In this document: piece after piece, positions 1-8,665 of the stretch | Layout of the letters: the number at the start of each line of letters is the position of its first letter | Numbering within the stretch: the stretch's first letter is position 1 | Origin: an uncultured Castellaniella sp. | GTDB taxonomy: Bacteria; Pseudomonadota; Gammaproteobacteria; Burkholderiales; Burkholderiaceae_B | Direction: 5' to 3' | Assembly: GCF_937988725.1 (NCBI RefSeq) | Contig: NZ_CALKHS010000010.1 | Location: 310,001-374,000, forward strand | DNA: 64,000 nt | The notes under the pieces: generated by a model | What the model saw: only the letters and a program-made list of their open reading frames with translations | What the model was told of the DNA's origin: nothing | Databases searched by the model: none | Translations under genes and position numbers: made by a program

Positions 1-30
1 CGCCTGCTGCTGCCCCTGGAGACGGCATGA
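1..30 (+). CDS. ntrB: C-terminal end of NtrB-like sensor kinase (partial)
   Basis: The first 30 bases read in frame as RLLLPLETA followed by TGA. The stop overlaps the ntrC start as ATGA. A short hydrophobic LPLE-type ending suits the last strand of a histidine kinase ATPase domain, and ntrB normally sits directly before ntrC. Only nine residues are visible, so the assignment rests on context rather than on a domain. Confidence 0.55.
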   Translation, partial: RLLLPLETA

Positions 31-1550
31 AACCCATCTGGATCCTGGACGACGAACCCGGCATGCGCTGGGTGCTGGAACGCGCCCTGGACAAGGCCGG
101 CTGGGCCGTCCGGTGTTTCGCCGACGGCGCGGCCCTGCTGGCGGCCCTGGGCGAACTGAACGGCGCCGACGATCCGCGCACCCCGGCGGTGCTGATGTCC
201 GACGTGCGCATGCCCGGAGTGGACGGCTTCGGCGTCCTGGCGCAGGTCCGCGCGGAACTGCCGGAGCTGCCCGTCATCCTGATGACGGCCTATACCGACC
301 TGGAAACCACCGTGGCCGCCTTTTCCCGGGGCGCCTTCGATTACCTGACCAAGCCCTTCGACATCCAGGCCGCCGTGGCGCTGGTCGATCGCGCGGCCCG
401 GTCCGCTCAGGCGCCCTCCGGCGCCGCCGCGCCGCCGTCGCAGGACGGACAGCCCGCCGCCGCGCCGGCTGCGGCGAACGCCGCCCGGGAAGAAGAGGGC
501 GCCATGCTGCCGTCCCGTTCGCCGGCCATGCAGGAGGTCTTTCGCGCCATCGGCCGCCTGGCCCAGTCCAGCGCCACCGTGCTCATCACCGGCGAATCCG
601 GCACGGGCAAGGAACTGGTGGCGCGCGCGCTGCATCAGCACAGCCGCCGGGCGGCCGGACCCTTCGTGGCCGTCAACGCCGCCGCCATCCCTCGAGATCT
701 GCTGGAAGCCGAACTGTTCGGCCACGAGCGCGGCGCCTTCACCGGCGCCGTGCAGATGCGCCGGGGACGCTTCGAAGAGGCCGATGGCGGCACGCTGTTC
801 CTGGACGAGATCGGCGACATGCCGGCAGAACTGCAGACGCGGCTGCTGCGCGTGCTGGCCGAAAACAGCTTCTATCGGGTGGGCGGCAGCCGCGCCGTGC
901 AGGTCGACGTGCGGATCGTGGCGGCGACCCACCAGCCCCTGGAAGACCGGGTGCAGGCCGGCCTGTTCCGCGCCGACCTGTTTCACCGGCTCAACGTGAT
1001 CCGCCTGCGCCTGCCGCCCCTGCGGGCGAGACGCGAGGACATCGAGCGCCTGGCCCATCACTTCCTGGCCCGCAGCGCCGCGCAGCTGGGCGTGCCCGTC
1101 CGTTCTCTGGGGCCCGACGCCCTGCTGGCTCTGGAACGATTCGATTACCCCGGCAACATCCGCCAGCTGGAGAACATCTGCCAATGGCTGACGGTCATGA
1201 CCGCCAGCCCTCAGGTGCAGGCGCAGGATCTGCCCCCCGAGATTCTGGCGGCCGGCGGCGCCGCGCCCGCGCCGGCTGCTGCTTTGTCGGCCAGTGCGGG
1301 CTCGCCGCCAGCCGATTGGCGCGCGGCGCTGGCCGGAGAGGTCCTGCGCCGCCTGCAGGAGCGCGATCCCGACCTGATGGAGTCCCTGCGCAAGGACTTC
1401 GAGCGCGTGCTGTTGAGCCAGGCGCTGTCGCAGGCCGGCGGCCAGCGGGGACGGGCCGCGCTGATGCTGGGCATCGGCCGCAACACCCTGACGCGCAAGT
1501 GCCAGGAACTGGGCCTGGACGATCCCCAGGCGAAGGCGCCCGGGGCCTAG
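27..1550 (+). CDS. ntrC: Nitrogen regulation response regulator NtrC (NR(I)), sigma-54 activator
   Basis: This is the activator of nitrogen-scavenging sigma-54 promoters, phosphorylated by NtrB. It has three domains: a receiver (about residues 1-125, acidic pair DD at 8-9, phosphoacceptor D59 in SDVRMPG), an AAA+ domain (about 165-390, with Walker A GESGTGKE, the sigma-54 loop GAFTGA and Walker B FLDEIGD), and a C-terminal Fis-type helix-turn-helix ending near RNTLTRKCQELGL. At 507 aa it is longer than the roughly 470 aa of enterobacterial NtrC. The extra length is a small insertion before D59 and Ala/Pro-rich linkers around 130-160 and 410-440. The start overlaps the upstream stop (ATGA), implying a translationally coupled ntrBC operon. 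It ends four bases before the convergent fbpC stop. Confidence 0.95.
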   Translation: MKPIWILDDEPGMRWVLERALDKAGWAVRCFADGAALLAALGELNGADDPRTPAVLMSDVRMPGVDGFGVLAQVRAELPELPVILMTAYTDLETTVAAFSRGAFDYLTKPFDIQAAVALVDRAARSAQAPSGAAAPPSQDGQPAAAPAAANAAREEEGAMLPSRSPAMQEVFRAIGRLAQSSATVLITGESGTGKELVARALHQHSRRAAGPFVAVNAAAIPRDLLEAELFGHERGAFTGAVQMRRGRFEEADGGTLFLDEIGDMPAELQTRLLRVLAENSFYRVGGSRAVQVDVRIVAATHQPLEDRVQAGLFRADLFHRLNVIRLRLPPLRARREDIERLAHHFLARSAAQLGVPVRSLGPDALLALERFDYPGNIRQLENICQWLTVMTASPQVQAQDLPPEILAAGGAAPAPAAALSASAGSPPADWRAALAGEVLRRLQERDPDLMESLRKDFERVLLSQALSQAGGQRGRAALMLGIGRNTLTRKCQELGLDDPQAKAPGA

Positions 1551-1554
1551 GCGG

Positions 1555-2334
1555 TCAGGCGGCGGCGGGCGCGCCGCGCAGACAGGCCTGGGTGCGCTGG
1601 GCCAGCAGGGCCTCGCGGCGCACGAAGGTGGCGATCTCGGGCGTCGCCGGGTGATGGTATGTTTCGTAGGGCGTCGCCCACTGGGCGAGCCGGCCGTCCT
1701 GCAGGATGCCGATCCTGTCGGCCACGGCGAAGGCCTCGGCCTGATTGTGCGTCACCACCAGGGCGGTATGGCCGGAGGCCTTGAGCAGATCCCGCAGTTC
1801 GAACGCCAGCCGTTCGCGCGCATCGACGTCCAGATTCGAGAAAGGCTCGTCCAGCAGCAGCAGGGCGGGCTCGGGCGCCAGCGCCCGGGCCAGGGCGACG
1901 CGCTGCTGCTGGCCGCCGGACAGTTCATGGGGATAGCGCTCGTCCAGGCCGCTCATGCCGACCAGGGCCAGCATCTCGCGCACGCGCTGCCGGCGCCCGG
2001 CGGGCGGCTCGCGGCGCAGGCCGAAGCCCACGTTGGCGGCGATGCTCAGGTGAGGGAACAGCGCGTAGTCCTGGAACATCATGCCCACGCGCCGGTGTTC
2101 GGGGGCGACGCGGGTGTCCCGGTCGGACAGCAGGCGGCCGTCCAGGCGGATGGCGCCGCGATCCAGCGGCTCGAAACCCGCGATGGCCCGCAGCACGCTG
2201 GTCTTGCCGCAGCCCGAAGCGCCCAGCAGGCAGGCGATCTGGCCGGTCTCCAGGGACAGATCCAGGTCCCGCAGGACGGTGTTCCGGCCGCGATCGGCGG
2301 CGTAGCTCAGGGAAATATGATCGAGTTCCAGCAT
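1555..2334 (-). CDS. fbpC: Ferric iron ABC transporter ATP-binding protein
   Basis: This is the ATPase of a periplasmic iron(III) importer. The 259 aa contain Walker A (LGASGCGKTS), a Q-loop (MMFQDYALFPH), the signature LSGGQQQRVALARAL, Walker B (LLLLDEPFSNLD) and the H-loop (VVTHNQAE). It lacks most of the C-terminal TOBE extension of longer FbpC proteins, ending about 40 residues after the H-loop region. It is third in a minus-strand operon fbpA-fbpB-fbpC, 12 bases after fbpB, and probably follows the Fur box upstream of fbpA. The family alone does not separate iron from other CUT1 substrates; the FbpA and FbpB neighbours do. Confidence 0.9.
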   Translation of the reverse strand: MLELDHISLSYAADRGRNTVLRDLDLSLETGQIACLLGASGCGKTSVLRAIAGFEPLDRGAIRLDGRLLSDRDTRVAPEHRRVGMMFQDYALFPHLSIAANVGFGLRREPPAGRRQRVREMLALVGMSGLDERYPHELSGGQQQRVALARALAPEPALLLLDEPFSNLDVDARERLAFELRDLLKASGHTALVVTHNQAEAFAVADRIGILQDGRLAQWATPYETYHHPATPEIATFVRREALLAQRTQACLRGAPAAA

Positions 2335-2346
2335 GTCGTGGGAGTC

Positions 2347-3996
2347 TCAGGGAGTCGGGCGGTCCAGCAGCCGGGCCAGGATGAGCACGGGAATCAGGCC
2401 GGCGGCGACGATGCCCAGGGCGGCGATCGCCCCTTCTTCGTAGGTGCCGCGCGCCGCTTCGCCGTACAGCCACGTGGCCAGCGTGTCGAAATTCAGGGGC
2501 CGCAGCAGCAGGGTGGCGGGCAGTTCCTTCATCGCATCGACGAAGACCAGCAGCGCCGAGGCGATCAGGGCCGGGCGCAGCAATGGCAGGTGGACACGCC
2601 GCAGCGTGCCGTGGACGTTCTCGCCCAGCAGTCGGGCGGCCTGCTCGAACGATGCTGGAATCCGCTCCAGCCCGGACTCCAGCGTTCCCACCGGAATGGT
2701 CAGGAAACGGATGACGTAGGCCAGCGCCAGCGCGGCCGGGGTGCCCAGCAGGATCAGGCCGGCGGGATCCAGGCCGACCGCGGCGCGCAGCCAGGCCAGA
2801 CCGCGTTCGGCCGCCATGACGGGAAACAGCAGGCCGATGGCCAGCACGGTGCCGGGCAGGGCGTAGCCCAGAGTCGCCAGCCGGGGCGCGGCCCGCAGCC
2901 ACGCCGGCACGCGATGCATGATGCGGCGGCTCCAGACCACGGCCAGGCCGATGGCGAGCGCGGCGGCGGTGGCGGCGGCGGATACGCCCAGCGTCTGCCA
3001 GGCGGCGCGCAGCAGGGCGGGCGAGGGCCAGGATCCGGCGCCCAGGCGCTCGAGCGTCAGCGCCAGCAGATAGCCGGCCGGCGCGACGAAGCCGATCAGG
3101 ATCGGCGCCAGGCACAGCGCGGTCGCCAGCCACCCGGCCGCGCCGTGAAGCCGGCGGGGACTGATGGAAGCGCCGCGCCGGCCGCCGGTGTAGCGCAGCC
3201 GCCGACGCCCGTGGCGTTCGATGGCGATCAGCGCGGTCACCAGCGCCAGGGCCACCAGGGCGATCTGCGCGGCGCCCGCCAGATCGGAGCGGGTGACCCA
3301 GGTGGTGTAGATGGCCACCGTCAGCGTCTGGACCCCCAGGAATTCGGAGGCGCCGATGTCGTTCAGGGTTTCCAGCAGGACCAGGCACAGGCCGACGGCG
3401 ATGGCCGGCCTCGCCATCGGCAGGGCCACGCGCCGGAACGCCGACCAGGGGCCATGGCCGAGCAGCCGCGCGGCCTCCATCAGATGGGCCGCCTGATTGG
3501 CGAACATGCTGCGCGTCGTCAGGTAGACATAGGGATACAGCACGAAGGCCAGCAGGACGATGGCGCCGGGCAGGCCGCGCACGTCCGGCAGACGGAATTC
3601 GCGCGGGCTCGAATAGCCCAGCAGGGCGCGGACGGTTTCCTGGACGGGACCGATCGGATGCAGGATGTCCAGGTAGGCGTAGGCGACGATGTAGGTCGGC
3701 ACGGCCAGCGGCAGCAGCAGCCCCCAGGACAGGATGGCGCGTCCCGGAAAATCATGGGCCGTCACCAGCCATGCCGCCCCTACGCCCAGCGCGGCGGCCA
3801 GCAGGCCCACGCCGGCCAGCAGCAGCAGGGTCTGGCCCAGCACGCCCGGCAGCACGAACTGCAGCAGATGGGTCCAGTGGGCGCCGGCGCCCTGGGCCGC
3901 CTGGCCGACCAGCGCCAGGATCGGCGCCAGAACGGCCAGCGCGGCGGCCAGCATGCCGGCATGCCACGGCCAGGCCCGGAAGTCCGGCGCCGCCAT
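2347..3996 (-). CDS. fbpB: Ferric iron ABC transporter permease (fused double permease)
   Basis: This inner-membrane permease of 549 aa has about twelve hydrophobic segments. It looks like two tandem six-helix permease halves, as in FbpB/SfuB, so one chain replaces the usual dimer. Each half has an EAA-type loop for ATPase contact (near EAARLLGHGPWSAFRRVALP and EQAARLLGENVHGTLRRVHL). It lies between fbpA (nine-base gap) and fbpC (12-base gap) in the same minus-strand operon. The start MAAPDFRAW follows the fbpA stop directly. Confidence 0.92.
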   Translation of the reverse strand: MAAPDFRAWPWHAGMLAAALAVLAPILALVGQAAQGAGAHWTHLLQFVLPGVLGQTLLLLAGVGLLAAALGVGAAWLVTAHDFPGRAILSWGLLLPLAVPTYIVAYAYLDILHPIGPVQETVRALLGYSSPREFRLPDVRGLPGAIVLLAFVLYPYVYLTTRSMFANQAAHLMEAARLLGHGPWSAFRRVALPMARPAIAVGLCLVLLETLNDIGASEFLGVQTLTVAIYTTWVTRSDLAGAAQIALVALALVTALIAIERHGRRRLRYTGGRRGASISPRRLHGAAGWLATALCLAPILIGFVAPAGYLLALTLERLGAGSWPSPALLRAAWQTLGVSAAATAAALAIGLAVVWSRRIMHRVPAWLRAAPRLATLGYALPGTVLAIGLLFPVMAAERGLAWLRAAVGLDPAGLILLGTPAALALAYVIRFLTIPVGTLESGLERIPASFEQAARLLGENVHGTLRRVHLPLLRPALIASALLVFVDAMKELPATLLLRPLNFDTLATWLYGEAARGTYEEGAIAALGIVAAGLIPVLILARLLDRPTP

Positions 3997-4005
3997 GGCA
4001 GCGCC

Positions 4006-5049
4006 TTACTGGCTCAGGCCGGCGCGATCAACCAGTTCGCTGGCCTGCTTGCGGTTGCGGGCGATTTCGGTCAGCGGCAGGGAATCGATTTGCAGCGGGC
4101 CGAAGCTCTCGACCGTCGGATCCAGCTTCACGCCGGCCTTGACCGGGTACTCGTAATTCGCCTGCGCATAGAGGCTCTGAGCCTTGTCCGACACCAGGTA
4201 TTCCAGCAGCTGGACGGCTTCGGCGCGATGCGGCGCATGGCGGGCCACCGAAGCGCCGGAGATGTTGACGTGGGTGCCCTGGGTGCCCTTGAAGGTCGGG
4301 CGGATGACGCGGATCGCGTCGCCCCAGCGACGCGCGTCGGTGTCCGGGGCGGCATTCTTCATATGGCCGGCGTAGTAGGCGTTGGCGATGCCCACGTCGC
4401 AGATCCCGCCCAGGATGTCGCGCGCCACGTCCCGGTCGCCGCCGGTCGCGGCGCGCCCCAGATTGGCTTTCACGCCCCGCAGCCACTGTTCGGTCGCCTC
4501 GGCGCCGTCGTGGGCGATCATGGCGGCGATCAGCGCGGTGTTGTAGGGATGCTGGCCGGAACGGATGCAGACCTTGCCCTTCCAGCGGGGATCGGCCAGG
4601 TCTTCGTAGTTCAGGGCCTTGATGTCCAGGTCCTTGGCGACATAGGCGACCCGGTCGCGCAGCGACAGCGTGAACCACTGGCCGTCGGCGCCCCGCAGAT
4701 TGGCGGGAATGGCGGCTTCCAGCGGCTCGGACCGGACCGCCTGGGTGACGCCGCCGTCCACCAGATCCAGCAGATTGCCGATATCCACGGTCATGAGCAC
4801 GTCGGCGGGCGACTGGGCGCCTTCGGTGCGCACCCGTTCCAGCAGGCCGTCCTTGATGAAGACCGTATTGACCTTGATGCCCGTGTCCTTGGAAAAGGCG
4901 GCGAGCAGCGGTTCGACCAGCTTGGGTTCGCGCGTGGTGTAGAGATTGACCTCGGCGGCCATGGCGGCGCCGCCTGCCAGCAGGGGAAGGGCGGCGGCCC
5001 ACAGGGTCAGTCGGCGGGCAAAGGAAAACGGGCTGAAACGAGGCTGCAT
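4006..5049 (-). CDS. fbpA: Ferric iron periplasmic substrate-binding protein
   Basis: This is a periplasmic Fe(III)-binding protein of the FbpA/FutA type. A signal peptide (MQPRFSPFSFARRLTLWAAA, cleavage after AMA) precedes the mature start EVNLYTTREPK, a typical FbpA opening. The consecutive tyrosines in ANAYYAGHM fit the YY iron-ligand pair of the family. I prefer the ATG at 5049 because it begins directly at the signal peptide and has a GGA element about 11 bases upstream. An in-frame ATG at 5085 would add 12 residues but overlaps the spacer to the Fur box and has no ribosome binding site. It is first gene of the fbpABC operon. Confidence 0.92.
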   Translation of the reverse strand: MQPRFSPFSFARRLTLWAAALPLLAGGAAMAAEVNLYTTREPKLVEPLLAAFSKDTGIKVNTVFIKDGLLERVRTEGAQSPADVLMTVDIGNLLDLVDGGVTQAVRSEPLEAAIPANLRGADGQWFTLSLRDRVAYVAKDLDIKALNYEDLADPRWKGKVCIRSGQHPYNTALIAAMIAHDGAEATEQWLRGVKANLGRAATGGDRDVARDILGGICDVGIANAYYAGHMKNAAPDTDARRWGDAIRVIRPTFKGTQGTHVNISGASVARHAPHRAEAVQLLEYLVSDKAQSLYAQANYEYPVKAGVKLDPTVESFGPLQIDSLPLTEIARNRKQASELVDRAGLSQ

Positions 5050-5093
5050 GATCGCGGGGTTCCGTAAAAAAGACGACCTGGTCATCAATGAAT

Positions 5094-5112
5094 GATAATG
5101 ATTATCATAATT
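5094..5112. promoter_or_regulatory. Fur box between fbpA and fpr
   Basis: GATAATGATTATCATAATT matches the classical 19-bp Fur consensus (GATAATGATAATCATTATC) at 16 of 19 positions, including the inner dyad ATAATGATTATCAT. It sits 45 bases upstream of the fbpA start on the minus strand, where it would block the promoter. It is 207 bases upstream of fpr on the plus strand, so control of fpr is possible but less certain. Confidence 0.9.
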
Positions 5113-5318
5113 AGCGCGGAAGTTAGCATGCCGCCCGGCTTAAAGCAAGCGGGGCGCGCTACAATGAGGCCCGAGAGCGCGCGAGCGCCCGCCGTTGACG
5201 CATGTTCTTGCGCCAGATCAAGAAAACCCTTGAACCCGCCGGGCCTATCTTTGCTTTCCAGGACCCGCGCCGTACCATTCCTTTATCGCCCTTTCCCGAT
5301 TTCCAATCGACCTTCGTC

Positions 5319-6095
5319 ATGGCCGCCTTCATTTCCGAGCAAGTCCTCAGCGTGCATCACTGGAACGACACGCTGTTTTCCTTCAAGACCACGCGTGACC
5401 CCGGCCTGCGCTTCCACAATGGCCATTTCGTCATGATCGGTCTGGAAGTGGAAGGCAAGCCCCTGATGCGCGCCTACAGCATCGCCAGCGCCAACCACGA
5501 AGAGAACCTGGAATTCTTCAGCATCAAGGTGCCCAACGGTCCGCTGACGTCCCGCCTGCAGCATCTGCAGCCGGGCGACGCGGTGCTGGTCAGCAAGAAG
5601 CCGGTCGGCACCCTGGTCGTCGACGACCTGAAGCCGGGCCGCCACCTGTACCTGTTCGCCACGGGCACGGGTCTGGCGCCCTTCATGAGCATCATCAAGG
5701 ACCCTGACGTCTACGACCGCTTCGAGAAGGTCATCCTGATGCACGGGGTGCGCTTCATCAGCGAACTGGCCTATGCCGATTACATCACCCGCGAACTGCC
5801 CCAGGATGAATTCCTGGGCGAACTGGTGCGCGACAAGCTGATCTATTACCCGACCGTCACGCGCGAGCCCTTCGTCCATCAGGGGCGCCTGACGACGCTG
5901 GTGGAAACCGGCCGGATCTTCCAGGACATCGGCCTGCCGCCCCTGGACCCGGCCCGCGACCGCGCCATGATCTGCGGCAGCCCGGCCATGCTGACGGACA
6001 TCCGCGCCATGCTGGATACCCGGGGCTTCGTGGTGTCCCCGGGGGTGGGCGAGCCGGGCGATTACGTCTTCGAGCGCGCCTTCGCCGAAAAATGA
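5319..6095 (+). CDS. fpr: Ferredoxin/flavodoxin-NADP+ reductase
   Basis: This FAD enzyme transfers electrons between NADP(H) and ferredoxin or flavodoxin. The 258 aa contain the FAD-binding RAYSIAS motif near residue 50, a loop with KVPNGPLTSRL, the NADP-binding GTGTGLAPF, and a C-terminal YVFERAFAEK typical of bacterial Fpr. The start MAAFISEQVLSVHHWN is chosen because it matches known betaproteobacterial Fpr N-termini; upstream in-frame codons from 5202 give unrelated residues. It is divergent from fbpA across a Fur box and may help mobilise iron or repair Fe-S clusters. Confidence 0.93.
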   Translation: MAAFISEQVLSVHHWNDTLFSFKTTRDPGLRFHNGHFVMIGLEVEGKPLMRAYSIASANHEENLEFFSIKVPNGPLTSRLQHLQPGDAVLVSKKPVGTLVVDDLKPGRHLYLFATGTGLAPFMSIIKDPDVYDRFEKVILMHGVRFISELAYADYITRELPQDEFLGELVRDKLIYYPTVTREPFVHQGRLTTLVETGRIFQDIGLPPLDPARDRAMICGSPAMLTDIRAMLDTRGFVVSPGVGEPGDYVFERAFAEK

Positions 6096-6165
6096 TCCGC
6101 CTTTTATTTTTTGCTATTGATCGGTAAACTCTGATAGTTATGAAACCTATTCAGGGAAGTCCATC

Positions 6166-6552
6166 ATGAGCAAGGAAATCGTTCACTCCGACTCGGCTCC
6201 GGCCGCCGTGGGCCCTTATTCCCAGGCTGTGGCCACGACCTCGAACCGGCTGGTCTTCCTGTCGGGGCAGATCGGCCTGGAGCCCGGCACGGGCGAACTG
6301 GTGTCGGAGAACTTCGAAGGCCAGGTGCGTCAATCCTTCGCCAACATGCAGGCCGTGATCCAGGCGGCCGGCGGCTCTCTGGACAACATCGTCAAGCTGA
6401 CGCTGTTCCTGACGGACCTCAGCAAGTTCGCCAGCGCCAACGCCATCATGGCGGAAATCATCCCCCAGCCTTATCCGGCCCGCTCCACCATCGGCGTCGC
6501 GAGCCTGCCCAAGGGCGCCCAATTCGAGGTCGAAGCCGTCCTGGCGCTCTGA
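6166..6552 (+). CDS. ridA: RidA family reactive imine/enamine deaminase
   Basis: This 128 aa protein belongs to the YjgF/YER057c/UK114 family, which hydrolyses reactive enamine/imine intermediates from PLP enzymes. Family features are AAVGPYSQAV near the N-terminus, LSGQIG, a conserved Arg in the C-terminal PARSTIGVASLPKGA (the carboxylate-binding Arg), and the closing VEVEAVLAL-type strand. An A+T-rich leader (6105-6150) with hexamers resembling TTGATC and TTATGA precedes it. It is followed after 14 bases by recG. Confidence 0.92.
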   Translation: MSKEIVHSDSAPAAVGPYSQAVATTSNRLVFLSGQIGLEPGTGELVSENFEGQVRQSFANMQAVIQAAGGSLDNIVKLTLFLTDLSKFASANAIMAEIIPQPYPARSTIGVASLPKGAQFEVEAVLAL

Positions 6553-6566
6553 TTGCGCGGCATCCG

Positions 6567-8642
6567 ATGGCCCCACGACCCTCGGCGGGCGCCGCCCGGG
6601 CTCCCGGACGCCCGGGCAAGCCGGCCGCCGGCACCCAGCAGGCGCGCCTGTTCGAGCGCCTGGGCTTGCGTACGCCGGCGGATTTCATCGTGCATCTGCC
6701 CTTGCGCTATGAAGACGAGACCCGCGTCACCCCGGTGGCGCAGGCCCGACCGGGGGTGCACGCCCTGTTCGAAGGCGACATTCTCGACAGCGACATCCGG
6801 ATGCGGCCGCGCCGCGAACTGCAGGCCACGCTGTCGGACGACACCGGACGGATGCAGCTGCGCTGGCTGCATGTCTATCCCGGCCAGCAGGCGCGCCTGA
6901 AACCGGGGCGCCGCGTGCGCATCCGCGGGGAAGTGCGCATGGGCTATCAGGGCCTGGAAATGGTCCATCCCCTGATCTCCGAGCCGGGCACGCCGCTGCC
7001 CGACACCCTGACGCCGGTCTATCCCACGACCCAGGGCCTGTCGCAGGCCAGCCTGCGCAAGGCCATCGCCCAGGCCCTCGACCGGGCCGACCTGCGCGAC
7101 ACGCTGCCCGACGCGGTGCGCCAGGCCTACGGCCTGGCGGATTTCGAGGCCTCGCTGCGGCTGCTGCACCATCCGGGCCCGGACATTTCCCTGGCCTCGC
7201 TGGCCGAACACGAACACCCGGCCTGGCGGCGCATCAAGTTCGACGAACTGCTGGCCCAGCAGCTGGCCCTGGCCGACGCCCGGGCCAGCCGCCGCGCGCA
7301 GCACAGCCTGCCTCTGCAAGGAGACGGGCAGCTGGGCCGGCGGCTGCTGGCCGCCTTGCCCTTCAGCCCCACCGCCGCTCAGGATCGCGCCATGGCGGAC
7401 ATCCAGGCCGATCTGCGCTGCGCCCATCCCATGCACCGCCTGCTGCAGGGCGACGTGGGCAGCGGCAAGACCCTGGTCGCGGCCTGGGCCGCCGCCCAGG
7501 CGATCGACGCGGGAGCCCAGGTGGCCGTCATGGCGCCGACGGAAATCCTGGCGGAACAGCTCTGGCGCAAGTTTTCCGAATGGTTCGAGCCCCTGGGCGT
7601 GTCGATCAGCTGGCTGACTGGGGCCTTGCCCGCCGCGCGGCGCCGCCAGGCGCTGCAGGATATCGCGTCGGGCCAGGCGCGGCTGGCCGTGGGCACCCAG
7701 GCGTTGATCCAGGACAAGGTCCGGTTCCAGGCGCTGGGACTGGTGATCAGCGACGAACAGCACCGCTTCGGCGTCGGCCAGCGGCTGGCCCTGAGCCGCA
7801 AGGGAGACCAGGCGACGCACGTCCCTCACCAGCTCAGCATGAGCGCCACGCCGATCCCGCGCACGCTGGCCATGGCTTTTTTCGCCGACATGGACGTCTC
7901 CGTGCTGGACGAACTGCCGCCGGGGCGCACGCCTGTGCGCACCCGCCTGTTCGCCGACCAGCGGCGCGACGAATTGCTGATGCACGTGGCCGCCGCCGTG
8001 CGCGAAGGGCAGCAGGCCTACTGGGTCTGCCCGCTGGTCGAGGAAAGCGAGGCCCTGCAGCTGCAGACGGCCGTCGACACCTGGGAGCACCTGCGGGCCG
8101 AATTGCCGGATCTGCGCATCGGCCTGATGCACGGACGGCTGGCCGCCCAGGAAAAGGCCGACACCATGGCGGCCTTCCGCCGCAACGAACTGGACCTGCT
8201 GGTCAGCACCACCGTCATCGAAGTCGGGGTGGACGTTCCCAACGCCAGCCTGATGATCATCGAGCATGCCGAACGCTTCGGCCTGGCGCAGCTGCACCAG
8301 TTGCGCGGCCGGGTGGGGCGCGGCGCCCGGGAATCCACTTGCGTGCTGCTGTACCAGCCGCCGCTCTCGGCGCTGGCCCGCGAGCGCCTGCGGGCCCTGT
8401 ATGAAACCACGGATGGTTTCGAGATCGCGCAGCGGGACCTGGCCCAGCGCGGGCCGGGCGAATTGCTGGGCGTGCGCCAGTCCGGGCAGGCGCTGCTGCG
8501 CTTCGCGGACCTGAACGCGGACGAAGACCTGCTGGAACAGGCGCGCGCGGCGGCCGCCTGGCTGTCCGCGGACTTCCCGGACCATGCGCAGGCGCATCAG
8601 CAGCGCTGGATGGCGGGCGCCATCCAGTATCTGCGAAGTTAG
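6567..8642 (+). CDS. recG: ATP-dependent DNA helicase RecG
   Basis: RecG (691 aa, typical length) remodels stalled replication forks and Holliday junctions. An OB-fold wedge domain occupies the N-terminal third. The helicase core follows, with motif I GDVGSGKTLVA, a DEQHRFGVGQR box in place of DEAD, motif III SMSATPIPRTLA, and motifs V/VI (TTVIEVGVDVPNA, QLRGRVGRG). The TRG-type segment DGFEIAQRDLAQRGPGELLG closes the core. The first ATG gives a basic Ala/Pro-rich N-terminus of about 25 residues before LFERLGLRTPADF; a later start is possible. Confidence 0.95.
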   Translation: MAPRPSAGAARAPGRPGKPAAGTQQARLFERLGLRTPADFIVHLPLRYEDETRVTPVAQARPGVHALFEGDILDSDIRMRPRRELQATLSDDTGRMQLRWLHVYPGQQARLKPGRRVRIRGEVRMGYQGLEMVHPLISEPGTPLPDTLTPVYPTTQGLSQASLRKAIAQALDRADLRDTLPDAVRQAYGLADFEASLRLLHHPGPDISLASLAEHEHPAWRRIKFDELLAQQLALADARASRRAQHSLPLQGDGQLGRRLLAALPFSPTAAQDRAMADIQADLRCAHPMHRLLQGDVGSGKTLVAAWAAAQAIDAGAQVAVMAPTEILAEQLWRKFSEWFEPLGVSISWLTGALPAARRRQALQDIASGQARLAVGTQALIQDKVRFQALGLVISDEQHRFGVGQRLALSRKGDQATHVPHQLSMSATPIPRTLAMAFFADMDVSVLDELPPGRTPVRTRLFADQRRDELLMHVAAAVREGQQAYWVCPLVEESEALQLQTAVDTWEHLRAELPDLRIGLMHGRLAAQEKADTMAAFRRNELDLLVSTTVIEVGVDVPNASLMIIEHAERFGLAQLHQLRGRVGRGARESTCVLLYQPPLSALARERLRALYETTDGFEIAQRDLAQRGPGELLGVRQSGQALLRFADLNADEDLLEQARAAAAWLSADFPDHAQAHQQRWMAGAIQYLRS

Positions 8643-8665
8643 ACCAAGAATATCAAGGGGATCTG

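Noticed and set aside
1651..5067. Very long plus-strand reading frame (over 1100 codons) across the fbp operon
   Set aside because: It is antisense to fbpC, fbpB and fbpA, which have clear domains. The translation is rich in Gln, Gly, Arg and His, as expected from the opposite strand of GC-rich codons.
6471..8597. 708-codon minus-strand reading frame opposite recG
   Set aside because: It is a shadow of recG. The composition is Gln/Arg/Gly-rich without domains.
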